From Actinomycetes bacterium (GTDB lineage: Bacteria > Actinomycetota > Actinomycetes > Actinomycetales > Microbacteriaceae): 24,399 nt of DNA. Below, piece by piece: positions 5,914 to 14,444 of the stretch. A program made the position numbers and the translations under genes. Every line of letters starts with the position of its first letter. Position 1 is the first letter of the stretch. The stretch spans positions 1-24,399 of the forward strand of contig JAEYVF010000043.1 in assembly GCA_023432005.1 (NCBI GenBank), read 5' to 3'. The notes under the pieces are model-generated. The model saw only the letters and a program-made list of their open reading frames with translations, did not search any database and was not told the DNA's origin.

Positions 5914-8008
5914 GCGTCTTCTCGTCGACCGGAGCCTTACCCGAGGCGCGCAGCTCGGCGTAGTACGCGCGGGCCTCGTCCTGACGCTGCTGCTCGATGC
6001 CCGATGCGATCGGCGCGCGCACGAGCTCGGGCGTGAGGCCGAACGCGGCGACGAGGTCGAGGGCGTGGGCGCGGATGCGGGGCAGCAGCCGGTCGTCGAT
6101 GTACGCCGTGATCGCCTCGGCGCGCTTCCCGGAGAGGCGGCCGTGGGTGAGGTACCACGCCGCGTCCTTCTCGATGAGGCCCAGGCCGAACAGGTCGCGC
6201 AGCCACGTGAGCACCTTCTTGGTGTCGCCCTCGGGGACCTTCGCGAGCGCGCGCGTGAACGCCTCCCACTGCAGCAGCTCGCCGTGGGCGCGCGCCGTCT
6301 TGATGAGGTCGTTCTGGTAGCGGTTGAAGAGCGCCGCCGCGTCCTCCGGCGAGAGCTTCGACGCCGGCCGCAGCCTGCCCGCGAGCTCGGCGACCGCCGT
6401 GTGCACGCGGTCGGTGAGCAGCTGGCGCTGCGAGTCCTCGTCGCGCACGAAGCCGACCGAGCGGGCCGTCGACCCGAAGTCGGCGATCGCCTGGCCGAGC
6501 TGACGCAGGCCCGTGCGGTTGACGGTCGCCTCGCCCACCTGGCCGGCCACGTACTGCGCCATGGCGCCGGCATCCGCGTTCTTGAACTTCTTCGCGTAGT
6601 CGGTCAGCAGGCGCTTCGCGACGAGCTGCAGGAGCACGTTGTTGTCGCCCTCGAACGTCGCGTAGATGTCGAGGTCGGAGTGCAGCTGGGTGAGGCGGTT
6701 CTCGGCCATGAAGCCCGCGCCGCCGCACGCCTCGCGCGCCTCCTGGAGGATGTCGAGCGCCGCCCAGGTCGAGAGCGGCTTGAGCGCCGCGGCGATCGTC
6801 TCGAGATCCTCGCGGGTCTCCGGGGTGTCCTCGACGCCCGAGAAGACGCGGTCGAAGATGTCGAGGAACTCCTCGTGCGCGAACGACATCGCGTAGGTCT
6901 GGGCGAGGCGCGGCAGCAGGCGACGCTGGTGGCGCTGGTAGTCGAGCAGCACCTCCTCGTCGCTCGTGCCCGCCGTGAACTGGCGACGCTGCGTGCCGTA
7001 GGTGATCGCGATGTGCAGGGCGAGCTTCGACGCGAGCGTCGCGGCGCCGTCGAGCGACACGCGGCCCTGCACGAGCGTGCCGAGCATCGTGAAGAAACGG
7101 CGGCCGGGGCTCTCGATGGGCGAGGTGTAGACGCCGTTCTCGTCGACGTCGCCGTAGCGGTTGAGCAGGTTCGTGCGGGGCACGCGCACGTGGTCGAACG
7201 CGAGGCGGCCGTTGTCGATGCCGTTGAGCCCGCCCTTGAGCCCGTCGTCTTCGCTCTGCACGCCGGGGAGGAGCTCGCCCTTCTCGTCGCGGATCGGCAC
7301 GTAGATCGCGTGCACGCCGTAGTTGACGCCGCCCGTGATGAGCTGCGCGAACACGGTCGCGGCTCGCCCGTGCAGCGCCGCGTTGCCGAGGTAGTCCTTC
7401 CAGGCGGCGCGGAACGGGGTGTTGACGACCCACTCGTCGGTGTCGGGGTCGTAGGTCGCGGTCGTGGCGACCGAGGCGACATCCGAGCCGTGACCGATCT
7501 CGGTCATCGCGAACGCGCCGGGCATCTCGAGGCTCATGGCCGCCGGCAGGAACTCCTCGTGGTGGCGCTCCGTGCCGAGGTGCAGGATCGCGGCGGCGAA
7601 GAGGCCCCACTGCACGCCCGACTTGATCTGCAGCGACGGGTCGGCGAGCACGAGCTCCTCGAACGCCGCGATGTTGCCGCCGTGGTCGTCGCGACCGCCG
7701 AAGCGCGACGGGAACGCGCGGTGCACGGCGTCCTCCTCGACGAGGCGGTGCAGCTGGCCGAGCACGCGCTCGCGGTGCTCGCCGAAGCTCCGACCGCCCT
7801 GGTACCAGAACTCGGGGCGCGAGGCGAGGGCGCGCGAGGCCTTGCGGTCCTCGGCCCAGCGGCCGAGGAGGTACTCGCCGAGCCACGCGACGTCGACGTC
7901 GAGCTCGGCGGACTCGGTCGCGGCGGTGCGCGGAGTCGCGACCTCGTCCGGGAGCTGGGCCTCGGGGGCCTCCTCGGGGGTCTGGGTAACGGCGTCGGTG
8001 CGCGTCAT
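5885..8008 (-). CDS. Acyl-CoA oxidase/dehydrogenase family flavoenzyme (ACOX-like)
   Basis: Predicted FAD enzyme that oxidises acyl-CoA at the alpha-beta bond. At 707 residues it is much longer than a roughly 380-residue acyl-CoA dehydrogenase and matches the acyl-CoA oxidase architecture. Motifs include FAMTEIGHGSDV (166-177), a GLNGIDNGRLAFDHVRVPR stretch (about 260-278), CGGAGFM (428-434) and TFEGDNNV (451-458), with E453 the predicted catalytic base. Whether it reduces O2 or an electron-transfer flavoprotein cannot be read from sequence. ATG 8008 is chosen because GGAGG lies 5 nt upstream of it; ATG 8020 would add only MEDA. The gene is monocistronic, and its tail overlaps the convergent Rieske gene. 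Confidence 0.9.
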   Translation of the reverse strand: MTRTDAVTQTPEEAPEAQLPDEVATPRTAATESAELDVDVAWLGEYLLGRWAEDRKASRALASRPEFWYQGGRSFGEHRERVLGQLHRLVEEDAVHRAFPSRFGGRDDHGGNIAAFEELVLADPSLQIKSGVQWGLFAAAILHLGTERHHEEFLPAAMSLEMPGAFAMTEIGHGSDVASVATTATYDPDTDEWVVNTPFRAAWKDYLGNAALHGRAATVFAQLITGGVNYGVHAIYVPIRDEKGELLPGVQSEDDGLKGGLNGIDNGRLAFDHVRVPRTNLLNRYGDVDENGVYTSPIESPGRRFFTMLGTLVQGRVSLDGAATLASKLALHIAITYGTQRRQFTAGTSDEEVLLDYQRHQRRLLPRLAQTYAMSFAHEEFLDIFDRVFSGVEDTPETREDLETIAAALKPLSTWAALDILQEAREACGGAGFMAENRLTQLHSDLDIYATFEGDNNVLLQLVAKRLLTDYAKKFKNADAGAMAQYVAGQVGEATVNRTGLRQLGQAIADFGSTARSVGFVRDEDSQRQLLTDRVHTAVAELAGRLRPASKLSPEDAAALFNRYQNDLIKTARAHGELLQWEAFTRALAKVPEGDTKKVLTWLRDLFGLGLIEKDAAWYLTHGRLSGKRAEAITAYIDDRLLPRIRAHALDLVAAFGLTPELVRAPIASGIEQQRQDEARAYYAELRASGKAPVDEKTLRKQSAKKR

Positions 8009-8043
8009 GGCGTCCTCCATGCGGGGAGATCGGGGATGACCTC

Positions 8044-8074
8044 ACGGTAGGTCGGGGGCGCGGGGCACGTCCAA
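8044..8074 (-). promoter_or_regulatory. Candidate promoter of the acyl-CoA oxidase-like gene
   Basis: On the minus strand, TTGGAC (8074-8069) is followed after 19 nt by TACCGT (8049-8044). Transcription would start near 8037, giving a leader of about 29 nt that carries the GGAGG used for ATG 8008. The spacer is longer than ideal. Confidence 0.4.
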
Positions 8075-8167
8075 CGCCTCGTCCGCGGGGCACCAACGGG
8101 GAGCATCCCGAGCCATCGGGCGTTGTGGGAACCTACCAATCGCTCCCGGAATCCCCTCAGGAAAGCT

Positions 8168-9037
8168 TCAGAGCGCGGAACCGTCCACGGCGAAGGTGTC
8201 GCACACTCCCCAGCCGCCGGAGCGGCCGGCCTGGAACCACCTCTGCCGCTGCTCGCTCGCGCCGTGCGTCCAGGTCTCGGGCGTCACCTGGCCCTGTGTC
8301 TGCTCCTGGATGCTGTCGTCGCCCACCGCGGAGGCGGCGCTCAGCGCATCCGCCCACTCGGCGTCGCTCAGAGGCTCGAGGAAGGGCACGCCGCTTTCGT
8401 CGGTCGTGGTCTCCGCGGCGCCCAGTGCCGCGCCCGCGTAGCAGTCGGCCTGCAGCTCTAGCCGCACGCCGTCGGAGGTGGGACCCGTCTGCGAGTTGTC
8501 GAGGCCGTCCATGCGACCCGTGATGTTCTGGATGTGGTGGCCCCACTCGTGGCCGATGACGTACAGCTGGGCGGCGGGACCGCCGCTCGAGCCGAAGCGG
8601 CTGCGGAGCTGCTCGAAGAACGCGGTGTCGAGGTAGATGGTCTCGTCGGGCGGGCAGTAGAAGGGGCCGACCGCGCTCGACGCGCCACCGCATCCGGTGC
8701 TCGTCGACCCCGTGAAGAGCACGACCTCCGAGGGTCGGTAGCCGCTCTCGAACTGGGCCGCCCAGTAGTCGTCGAGGAAGGCGGCTGCCCCCTTCATGCG
8801 GCAGTCGAGGTCGCTGTTGGCGTCCTCGCCGGTCTGGCACTGCTCGAGCGACGACTCCTCGCCCGTGCTGCCGTCTCCGCCCAGCCCGCCCACGAGCGGG
8901 CTGAGGTCGAATCCCGTGAACGCGCCGACGAGCACCACGATGAGCCCGACGATGCCGGCGCCCCCGCCGATCGCGACGCCCTTGGTACGACGACTCGTGC
9001 GCCCCTTGCTGATGTCGGAGCCCTCGTTGAACGTCAT
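8168..9037 (-). CDS. Membrane-anchored neutral zinc metallopeptidase (YpfJ/KPN_02809 family)
   Basis: 289 residues. A short cytoplasmic Arg/Lys-rich N-terminus precedes one membrane helix (about 21-42), a Gly/Ser-rich linker, and an extracytoplasmic domain (about 70-289). The zinc site is HEWGH (H163, E164, H167), and E194 in LELQADCYAG is the likely third ligand. Cysteines at 67, 79, 116, 128, 199 and 279 may form disulfides outside the cell. The family is widespread, but its substrate is not established to my knowledge. A -10 box 6 nt before ATG 9037 suggests leaderless expression. Downstream of the stop are 147 nt without a gene, up to the oxidase promoter side. Confidence 0.9.
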   Translation of the reverse strand: MTFNEGSDISKGRTSRRTKGVAIGGGAGIVGLIVVLVGAFTGFDLSPLVGGLGGDGSTGEESSLEQCQTGEDANSDLDCRMKGAAAFLDDYWAAQFESGYRPSEVVLFTGSTSTGCGGASSAVGPFYCPPDETIYLDTAFFEQLRSRFGSSGGPAAQLYVIGHEWGHHIQNITGRMDGLDNSQTGPTSDGVRLELQADCYAGAALGAAETTTDESGVPFLEPLSDAEWADALSAASAVGDDSIQEQTQGQVTPETWTHGASEQRQRWFQAGRSGGWGVCDTFAVDGSAL

Positions 9038-9043
9038 GGGATG

Positions 9044-9049
9044 ACGCTA
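9044..9049 (-). promoter_or_regulatory. Candidate -10 (TAGCGT) for a leaderless transcript
   Basis: On the minus strand TAGCGT (9049-9044) ends 6 nt before ATG 9037, the same geometry as at 4378, 9904 and 19886. No ribosome-binding site is visible before this ATG, which fits a leaderless mRNA. Confidence 0.55.
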
Positions 9050-9116
9050 ATCCCGCGCGCGCCGGAAGCCCACCCGCTTGCGCGCGCACCCTCCCGCGTG
9101 GCAGCGGGCCCGCGGT

Positions 9117-9821
9117 TCAGCGGCGCTCGGGGTGCAGGATGCGGCTCACCCGCTCGCGGACGGTCGCGGGTGGCGGCTCGTTGTAGACGCCCGCCTGCTC
9201 CTGCCCGGAGAGGCGCTGGATGGCGGCCATGACGGCATCCGTCGCCTCCCGGCGGGCGCGGCCGGAGGTCGCCGGACCGAAGCCGGAGAGGTCGAGAGGC
9301 TCGCCGAACCTCACGGTCACGCGCGCGAAGCGGATGGGGCCCTTGCCGCCCGGCTGCATCTCGTCGGTGCCGATGAGACCCACGGGCACCACCGGCACCC
9401 CGGCGGTCAGCGCGAGCCAGGCGACGCCCGTGCGGCCGCGGTAGAGACGGCCGTCGCGCGAGCGTGTGCCCTCGGGGTAGATCGAGAACGCCTCGCCCGC
9501 CTCGAGCACGCGGAGGCCCGCGTCGAGCGCGTCCTGGGCGGCCGACCCCGCGCCGCGCTCGACGGGCACGGCGCCGACGCCGCTGAAGAACGCGCGCTGC
9601 AGGCGGCCCTTGAGCCCGCGGCCCGTGAAGTACGCCGATTTCGCCATGAACGACACCGAACGACGCGCGACGAGCGTGAGCACGATGCTGTCGATGAAGG
9701 CGAGGTGGTTGGAGGCGAGGATGACGCCCCCGCGCTTGGGCACGTTGCGGCGACCGATCACGCGAGGGCGGAACACCAGCCGGGCGAGAGGGGCGAGGAG
9801 CAGCCGGCTGAGGAAACGCAT
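9117..9821 (-). CDS. 1-acylglycerol-3-phosphate acyltransferase (PlsC family)
   Basis: 234 residues. Predicted membrane-associated enzyme that transfers an acyl group to lysophosphatidate in phospholipid synthesis. Motif I is NHLAFID (N38, H39, D44; the HX4D acyl-transfer dyad). Motif III is YPEGTRSRDG (115-124) and motif IV is VPVVPVG (142-148). The hydrophobic N-terminus (about 4-17) probably associates with the membrane. Other PlsC-like acyltransferases share these motifs, so the acceptor is inferred. The stop lies 79 nt upstream of the metallopeptidase start on the same strand. The gap contains GC-rich inverted sequence and the metallopeptidase's own candidate -10, so separate transcription is likely. 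Confidence 0.92.
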   Translation of the reverse strand: MRFLSRLLLAPLARLVFRPRVIGRRNVPKRGGVILASNHLAFIDSIVLTLVARRSVSFMAKSAYFTGRGLKGRLQRAFFSGVGAVPVERGAGSAAQDALDAGLRVLEAGEAFSIYPEGTRSRDGRLYRGRTGVAWLALTAGVPVVPVGLIGTDEMQPGGKGPIRFARVTVRFGEPLDLSGFGPATSGRARREATDAVMAAIQRLSGQEQAGVYNEPPPATVRERVSRILHPERR

Positions 9822-9827
9822 CCTCTC

Positions 9828-9833
9828 AGCGTC
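9828..9833 (-). promoter_or_regulatory. Weak -10-like box (GACGCT) before the acyltransferase
   Basis: On the minus strand GACGCT ends 6 nt before ATG 9821. It keeps A at position 2 and T at position 6 of a -10 but lacks the first T. GAGAGG abuts the ATG, too close to be a good ribosome-binding site. Listed because the spacing matches the other leaderless candidates. Confidence 0.25.
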
Positions 9834-9903
9834 GCATCCGATGCATGCCCCGTCGGCAATGCGCGCGGGCAGAACTCCCCTCTCGCCGCGCGAGAGGCCC
9901 CCC

Positions 9904-9909
9904 TAGACT
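9904..9909 (+). promoter_or_regulatory. Candidate -10 (TAGACT) for the NfeD-flotillin operon
   Basis: TAGACT ends 6 nt before ATG 9916 in otherwise very GC-rich sequence. This implies a leaderless first gene. It sits in the 94-nt gap between the divergent acyltransferase and NfeD-like genes. Confidence 0.55.
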
Positions 9910-9915
9910 CGGGGC

Positions 9916-10407
9916 ATGCTCCCCTTCCTCATCATCGGCGGAATCGGACTGCTGCTGGTTCTCGTGTCGCTCGTGTTCGACGAGATCCTCGACTTCCTCG
10001 ACGGCGCGCTGTCGGGCACCGCCGTCGGGAGCGCGCTCGTCGTGTTCGGCGCGGCCGGCGCCGTCGCCGTCGCGAACGACCTCCCGATCTGGTCGGCGTA
10101 CCTCATCTCGGGCGTCATCGGCGTGCTCGTCTTCATCGGCGTGCAGGTGCTCATCCGCAGCCTGCGCCGCAGCGAGGACGGCACCCCGAGCTCCCCCGTC
10201 GGGCTCTACGGCGTCACGCGCTCGACGGTCACCACGACCTCGGGCGAGGTGAGCCTCGACGGCCCGCACGAGATCGAGACCCGCCTCGCCTTCGCCGACG
10301 AGACCATCCCGCGCGACACGCGCATCCGCGTCATCGAGCTGCAGGGCTCGCGCGTGCGCGTCGAGCGCGCCGTGCCGCTCGCCGACGCGCCTCCCGCCGA
10401 CACCTGA
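9916..10407 (+). CDS. NfeD-like membrane protein, partner of flotillin
   Basis: 163 residues. The N-terminus has hydrophobic segments at about 3-22, 34-55 and 62-85, followed by a soluble beta-rich domain (about 100-160) with the VGLYGVTRSTV-type opening of the NfeD C-terminal OB fold. NfeD/YuaF proteins are encoded beside flotillin-like proteins and are thought to support membrane microdomains. The next gene, 34 nt downstream, is a flotillin, which strongly supports the call. This is the short form, lacking the ClpP-like protease domain of long NfeD proteins. Confidence 0.85.
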   Translation: MLPFLIIGGIGLLLVLVSLVFDEILDFLDGALSGTAVGSALVVFGAAGAVAVANDLPIWSAYLISGVIGVLVFIGVQVLIRSLRRSEDGTPSSPVGLYGVTRSTVTTTSGEVSLDGPHEIETRLAFADETIPRDTRIRVIELQGSRVRVERAVPLADAPPADT

Positions 10408-10441
10408 GCCACTGCCCACCACCACGAAAGGCAACGCCCCC

Positions 10442-11953
10442 GTGAACTTCATCAGCGAGAACGTCACCGTCTTCGCCGTGATCGCCGTCATCGTCGTCGT
10501 GCTCGCGATCTTCGCGTTCATCGCCGGCCGCATCAAGCGCGTGCCGCCGAACTCCGCCATGGTCGTCGTCGGCCGCGGCGCCGGCGGCAAGGTCGCCGAG
10601 CCGGACGCCGGTCAGCGCGTCGTCATCGGCGGACGCGTCTTCATCTGGCCGATCCTGCAGCAGGGCTTCCTCGTGTCGCTCGAGCAGCGCCAGATCGGCA
10701 TCGCCGTCGAGGGCGTCGACAAGAACTTCATCAAGCTCGCCATCCAGGCGTCGGTGAACTTCAAGGTCTCGGGTACCGCCGAGGGTGTGCGCCGTGCGGC
10801 CCAGCGCTTCCTCTCGCAGCAGAACTCGCTGACCCAGATCATCCAGCAGTCGCTCGAGGGCTCGCTGCGCTCGATCATCGGCAACATGCCGATCCAGGAG
10901 ATCATCTCCAACCGCAACGCCCTCTCGGAGGCCGTGGTCGAGGCGACCAAGCTCGACCTCGCCGAGCAGGGCCTGCAGGTCGACCTGCTCAACATCTCGG
11001 ACATCTCGACGCCGGGCACGAGCTACCTCGCCGACCTCGGTCGCGCGGAGGCCGCCCTCGCCCGCCAGAACGCGGAGGTCAAGGAGGCCGAGACGCAGCG
11101 GGCGGCCGAGTTCGCGCGCATCGAGGCCGCCGAGCAGATCGCCGAGCGCCAGAAGGCGCTGAGCCTCAAGCAGGCCGCCATCAAGGCCGAGACCGACCGC
11201 GCCAACGCCGAGGCGAACGCCGCGGGCCAGCTCGCGACCGCCGAGCAGGACAAGATCGTCGCCGCCCAGCAGCGCGAGGCCCTCGCCGAGCAGGCGCGCG
11301 TCGAGCAGGAGCGCCTCGACATCACCGTGCGCAAGCCCGCCGAGGCGAGCGCCTACGCGACCGTCCAGGCCGCCACCGCCGAGCGCGACGCGGCCAACGC
11401 CGCGACCGAGGCCGACGCCTACAAGCGCACCAAGATCGCCGAGGCGAACAAGGTGGCAGCCGTTCAGGATGCGGAGGCGGCGGCCGAGGCCGTGCGCCTC
11501 GCCGGTAACGCGGAGCGCGACAAGCAGGTCGCCCTCGCCGCCGGTATCCGCGCCGAGGGCGAGGCACGCGGTGCGGCGATCGCCGCCGAGGGTCTCGCCG
11601 AGGCCCAGGCGATCGACGCCAAGGCCGAGGCGCTCAAGAAGTACGGCGAGGCGGCCCTCGCGCAGGAGATCATCGGTCGACTGCCGGAGATCACGCGCGC
11701 GGTCGCCGAGCCGCTCGCGGCGATCGGCAACCTCACCGTCGTCTCGACGGATGGCGCGTCCGCCATCACGAAGACCGTCGGCCAGGTCGCGAGCGAGGTG
11801 CCCGCGGTCGTCAAGAACCTCACGGGTCTCGACCTGTCGGCGCTGCTCGGCGGCGCCGCGGGTGCGGCCCTCGGCGGCAACGGCGGCGGCGCTCCGGCTC
11901 CGGCGCCCAAGCGGGGCGGCGCGAAGCCGGCCACGGGGGCAGCCGAGAGCTGA
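10442..11953 (+). CDS. Flotillin-like SPFH/band 7 membrane scaffold protein
   Basis: 503 residues. One N-terminal membrane helix (8-29) precedes an SPFH/band 7 domain (about 32-205) with the typical PNSAMVVVGRG opening. A long Ala/Glu/Lys/Gln-rich coiled coil (about 200-400) follows, then a Gly/Ala/Pro tail ending at AAES. Flotillins oligomerise on the inner face of the membrane and organise fluid or ordered domains. The start is GTG 10442; the nearest purine-rich site (GAAAGG) ends about 12 nt upstream, a long spacing, so translation may be coupled to the NfeD-like gene. The operon ends at a very strong hairpin 12 nt after the stop. Confidence 0.93.
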   Translation: MNFISENVTVFAVIAVIVVVLAIFAFIAGRIKRVPPNSAMVVVGRGAGGKVAEPDAGQRVVIGGRVFIWPILQQGFLVSLEQRQIGIAVEGVDKNFIKLAIQASVNFKVSGTAEGVRRAAQRFLSQQNSLTQIIQQSLEGSLRSIIGNMPIQEIISNRNALSEAVVEATKLDLAEQGLQVDLLNISDISTPGTSYLADLGRAEAALARQNAEVKEAETQRAAEFARIEAAEQIAERQKALSLKQAAIKAETDRANAEANAAGQLATAEQDKIVAAQQREALAEQARVEQERLDITVRKPAEASAYATVQAATAERDAANAATEADAYKRTKIAEANKVAAVQDAEAAAEAVRLAGNAERDKQVALAAGIRAEGEARGAAIAAEGLAEAQAIDAKAEALKKYGEAALAQEIIGRLPEITRAVAEPLAAIGNLTVVSTDGASAITKTVGQVASEVPAVVKNLTGLDLSALLGGAAGAALGGNGGGAPAPAPKRGGAKPATGAAES

Positions 11954-11965
11954 CCTTCCGTTCGA

Positions 11966-11999
11966 CGACGGGCGCAGGAACGATTTCCTGCGCCCGTCG
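11966..11999 (+). terminator. Strong terminator hairpin after flotillin
   Basis: A perfect 15-bp stem (11966-11980 with 11985-11999) has the four-base loop CGAT. It lies 12 nt after the flotillin stop. A short GCGTTT follows rather than a long T tract. This is the clearest terminator in the window. Confidence 0.88.
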
Positions 12000-12030
12000 G
12001 CGTTTCCGCGACGGATTTCGCACCGAACCG

Positions 12031-12059
12031 TTGAGTTCGCACCGGATCCGGGTTTGAAT
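12031..12059 (+). promoter_or_regulatory. Candidate promoter of the ABC-transporter operon
   Basis: TTGAGT (12031-12036) and TTGAAT (12054-12059) are 17 nt apart, fitting -35 and -10 boxes. The resulting leader to GTG 12089 is about 23 nt and contains GGAGG. The -10 is imperfect. Confidence 0.4.
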
Positions 12060-12088
12060 GACCCCGAGACGACTCTCCCGGAGGCCCC

Positions 12089-13249
12089 GTGACGCGCACC
12101 GCCGACGACGCCGCGACGATGGATGCGGCCGAGCTCGGCGCGGTCGCGCTGCGGCGGGTCACGAAGCGGTACGGCGACCAGGCGGCCGTCGACGCCCTCG
12201 ACCTCGACATCCGGCCGGGCGAGTTCCTCTCGCTGCTCGGGCCGTCGGGCTGCGGCAAGACGACGACCCTGCGCATGATCGCCGGCTTCGAGCACCCCGA
12301 CGAGGGCGACATCCTCATCTCGGGCTGCAGCGTGCTCGGCACGCCGCCCTACCGGCGTGACGTCAACACGGTGTTCCAGGCCTACGCGCTCTTCCCGCAC
12401 ATGACGGTCGCCGAGAACGTCGCCTACGGGCTGCAGCAGAAGCGCGTGCCGAAGGCCGAGCTGCGCGAGCGGGTCGCCGCCGCGCTCGACATGGTGCGGA
12501 TGCGCGGCTTCGCCGACCGCAAGCCCGCCCAGCTCTCGGGCGGTCAGCAGCAGCGCGTCGCCCTCGCCCGCGCGCTCGTCAACCGTCCCGCCGTGCTGCT
12601 GCTCGACGAGCCGCTCGGCGCCCTCGACCGTCAGCTGCGCGAGGAGATGCAGCTCGAGCTCAAGCTCCTGCAGGCCCAGCTCGGCATCACCTTCGTCTTC
12701 GTCACCCACGACCAGGACGAAGCGCTCTCGATGAGCGACCGCATCGCCGTCATGCGCGACGGCCGCATCGAGCAGCTCGCGGATGCCGCCACGATCTACG
12801 CGCAGCCCGCGTCCGCGTACGTGGCCGCGTTCGTCGGCCAGCAGAACTTCTTCGACGGGGTCGTGTCGCCCGACGGCGCCGGGGTCGACGCGGCCCGGGC
12901 CCTCCTGCGCCCCGCGAGCCCGCTGACCGGACTCGCGGCGGGCGACCCCGCCCGCGCCGCCGTCCGCCCCGAGTTCGTCGAGCTGACGGCCGACCGCCCC
13001 GTAGGCAACGTCAACGTCGCCGCGGGCGACGTCATCGGCGTCTCGCACCTCGGCGAGATGCTGCAGTTCCTCGTGCAGCTCGACGAGAGCACCGCGGTGC
13101 TCTCGAGGCGACCGACCCCCGACGCGCCGCGCCTCGCCGTCGGCGACCGTGTGTGGGCGAGCTGGCGAGCGGATGCCGTGCAGGTCTTCCCCGCGGGTGA
13201 CGCGGCGGCCCGCAGCGGCTACGTGCCACCCCCGACCGTCCAGCCCTGA
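12089..13249 (+). CDS. ABC importer ATP-binding subunit, PotA type
   Basis: 386 residues, cytoplasmic ATPase of a polyamine-type importer. Walker A GPSGCGKTT (51-59), Q-loop Q97, signature LSGGQQQR (149-156), Walker B VLLLDEP (169-175) and switch H207 are intact. The C-terminal part (about 255-370) fits a TOBE-type regulatory domain as in PotA/FbpC. The start is GTG 12089 with GGAGG 4 nt upstream; ATG 12119 is an in-frame alternative. It is the first gene of the operon, 16 nt before the binding-protein gene. PotA-type assignment rests on the family of all four transport genes together, and the substrate is not proved. Confidence 0.9.
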   Translation: MTRTADDAATMDAAELGAVALRRVTKRYGDQAAVDALDLDIRPGEFLSLLGPSGCGKTTTLRMIAGFEHPDEGDILISGCSVLGTPPYRRDVNTVFQAYALFPHMTVAENVAYGLQQKRVPKAELRERVAAALDMVRMRGFADRKPAQLSGGQQQRVALARALVNRPAVLLLDEPLGALDRQLREEMQLELKLLQAQLGITFVFVTHDQDEALSMSDRIAVMRDGRIEQLADAATIYAQPASAYVAAFVGQQNFFDGVVSPDGAGVDAARALLRPASPLTGLAAGDPARAAVRPEFVELTADRPVGNVNVAAGDVIGVSHLGEMLQFLVQLDESTAVLSRRPTPDAPRLAVGDRVWASWRADAVQVFPAGDAAARSGYVPPPTVQP

Positions 13250-13265
13250 CCGAGAGGACACCACC

Positions 13266-14444
13266 ATGCCCGGCAACGACGACGTCCGCATCCTCACGAG
13301 CCGCGCGAGCGCCCCCATCGTGCGCCGCGAGCTCTCGCGCCGGGGGTTCCTCGCCGTCGCCGCCGGCACGGGCAGCACGCTGTTCCTCGCCGCGTGCGCG
13401 ACGCCCGGCGGCAGCCCGGCGCCCGCCGCGACGGGCGGCGCGCTCGAGAACGCGCTGTCGATCTACACGTGGGGCGACTACGACGCTCCCGAGGTGCTCG
13501 AGGCGTTCACCTCCGAGAAGGGGCCGCGCATCACGCTCGACTCCTACGGCTCGAACGAGGAGATGATCGCGAAGCTCGTCGCCGCGAAGGGCACCTCGGG
13601 CTACGACATCATCGTGCCGACGGGCGTCTTCATCCCGCAGCTCGTCGAGAACGGGCTGCTCTACAAGCTCAACCGCGACCTCATCCCGAACATCGAGCAC
13701 GTCGACGACGCCTACCTCGGGCGCGTGTGGGATCCGGATAACGAGTACTCGATCTGCAAGGCGTGGGGCACCACCGGCTTCGTCTACGACAAGACCGTCA
13801 TCACGCGCGAGCTGACGACCTGGAGCGACTTCTTCGACGCCGCGAAGAACGAGGCGAGCGGACGCACGAGCGTGCTCGACGACCCGGTCGAGATCACCGG
13901 CATCTACTACTGGGCGAACGGCATCGACTGGGACACGACGGATGCCGCCGAGATCGACGCCGCCGAGAAGTTCCTGCTCGAGGAGCTCGCCCCGCACATC
14001 GCGGCGTTCGACTCCTACCCGGGCGGCGCCGCCATCCCGCAGGCCACGCACGTGCTCATGCAGGCGTGGAACGGCGACGCGCGCCTCGGCATCATGAACT
14101 CGCCCGACCCCGACCGCTGGCAGTGGGTGCTCGGCTCGCCCGCGACCGAGCTGTGGATGGACAACTGGGCCATCTCGGCATCCGCACCCCACCCCGAGGC
14201 GGCGCACGCGTTCCTCGACTTCGTGCTCGACCCCGAGTACGCGGTCGCCCAGATCGACTACATCGGCTACCACACGGGCGCCAAGGACATCGAGCGGATG
14301 GCGGAGGAGGCCGGTCTCGAGATGCTCGACATGGTGTTCTTCACGCCCGAGCAGCTCGCGACCATGCAGGACGGCGAGATCAACGAGGCGCAGGAGCGCA
14401 ACGTCGAGATCTGGAACAAGCTCAAGGCCGCCGCTGGTGCGTAG
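13266..14444 (+). CDS. Tat-exported lipoprotein, PotD-type substrate-binding protein
   Basis: 392 residues. The N-terminus carries a twin-arginine motif SRRGFLAVAAG (R25, R26) and a lipobox LAAC with C44 as the lipidated residue, followed by a Gly/Ala/Pro linker. The mature part begins LSIYTWGDYDAPEVLEAF, the typical opening of PotD/PotF spermidine/putrescine-binding proteins. It should capture substrate outside the membrane and deliver it to the permeases. The start is ATG 13266 with GAGAGGA 7 nt upstream; upstream in-frame codons lie inside the ATPase gene. It overlaps the next gene by 8 nt. Use of Tat implies folding before export. Confidence 0.9.
   Translation: MPGNDDVRILTSRASAPIVRRELSRRGFLAVAAGTGSTLFLAACATPGGSPAPAATGGALENALSIYTWGDYDAPEVLEAFTSEKGPRITLDSYGSNEEMIAKLVAAKGTSGYDIIVPTGVFIPQLVENGLLYKLNRDLIPNIEHVDDAYLGRVWDPDNEYSICKAWGTTGFVYDKTVITRELTTWSDFFDAAKNEASGRTSVLDDPVEITGIYYWANGIDWDTTDAAEIDAAEKFLLEELAPHIAAFDSYPGGAAIPQATHVLMQAWNGDARLGIMNSPDPDRWQWVLGSPATELWMDNWAISASAPHPEAAHAFLDFVLDPEYAVAQIDYIGYHTGAKDIERMAEEAGLEMLDMVFFTPEQLATMQDGEINEAQERNVEIWNKLKAAAGA

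Noticed and set aside
4396..8096. Very long minus-strand and plus-strand frames across the Rieske and oxidase-like genes
   Set aside because: They are shadows of the two real genes, with Arg/Pro/Ala-rich translations and no motifs.
9050..9100. GCGCGCG...CGCGCGC hairpin as terminator of the acyltransferase gene
   Set aside because: Alternating GC runs pair in many registers in DNA of this composition, and the loop is long. I could not distinguish it from background.
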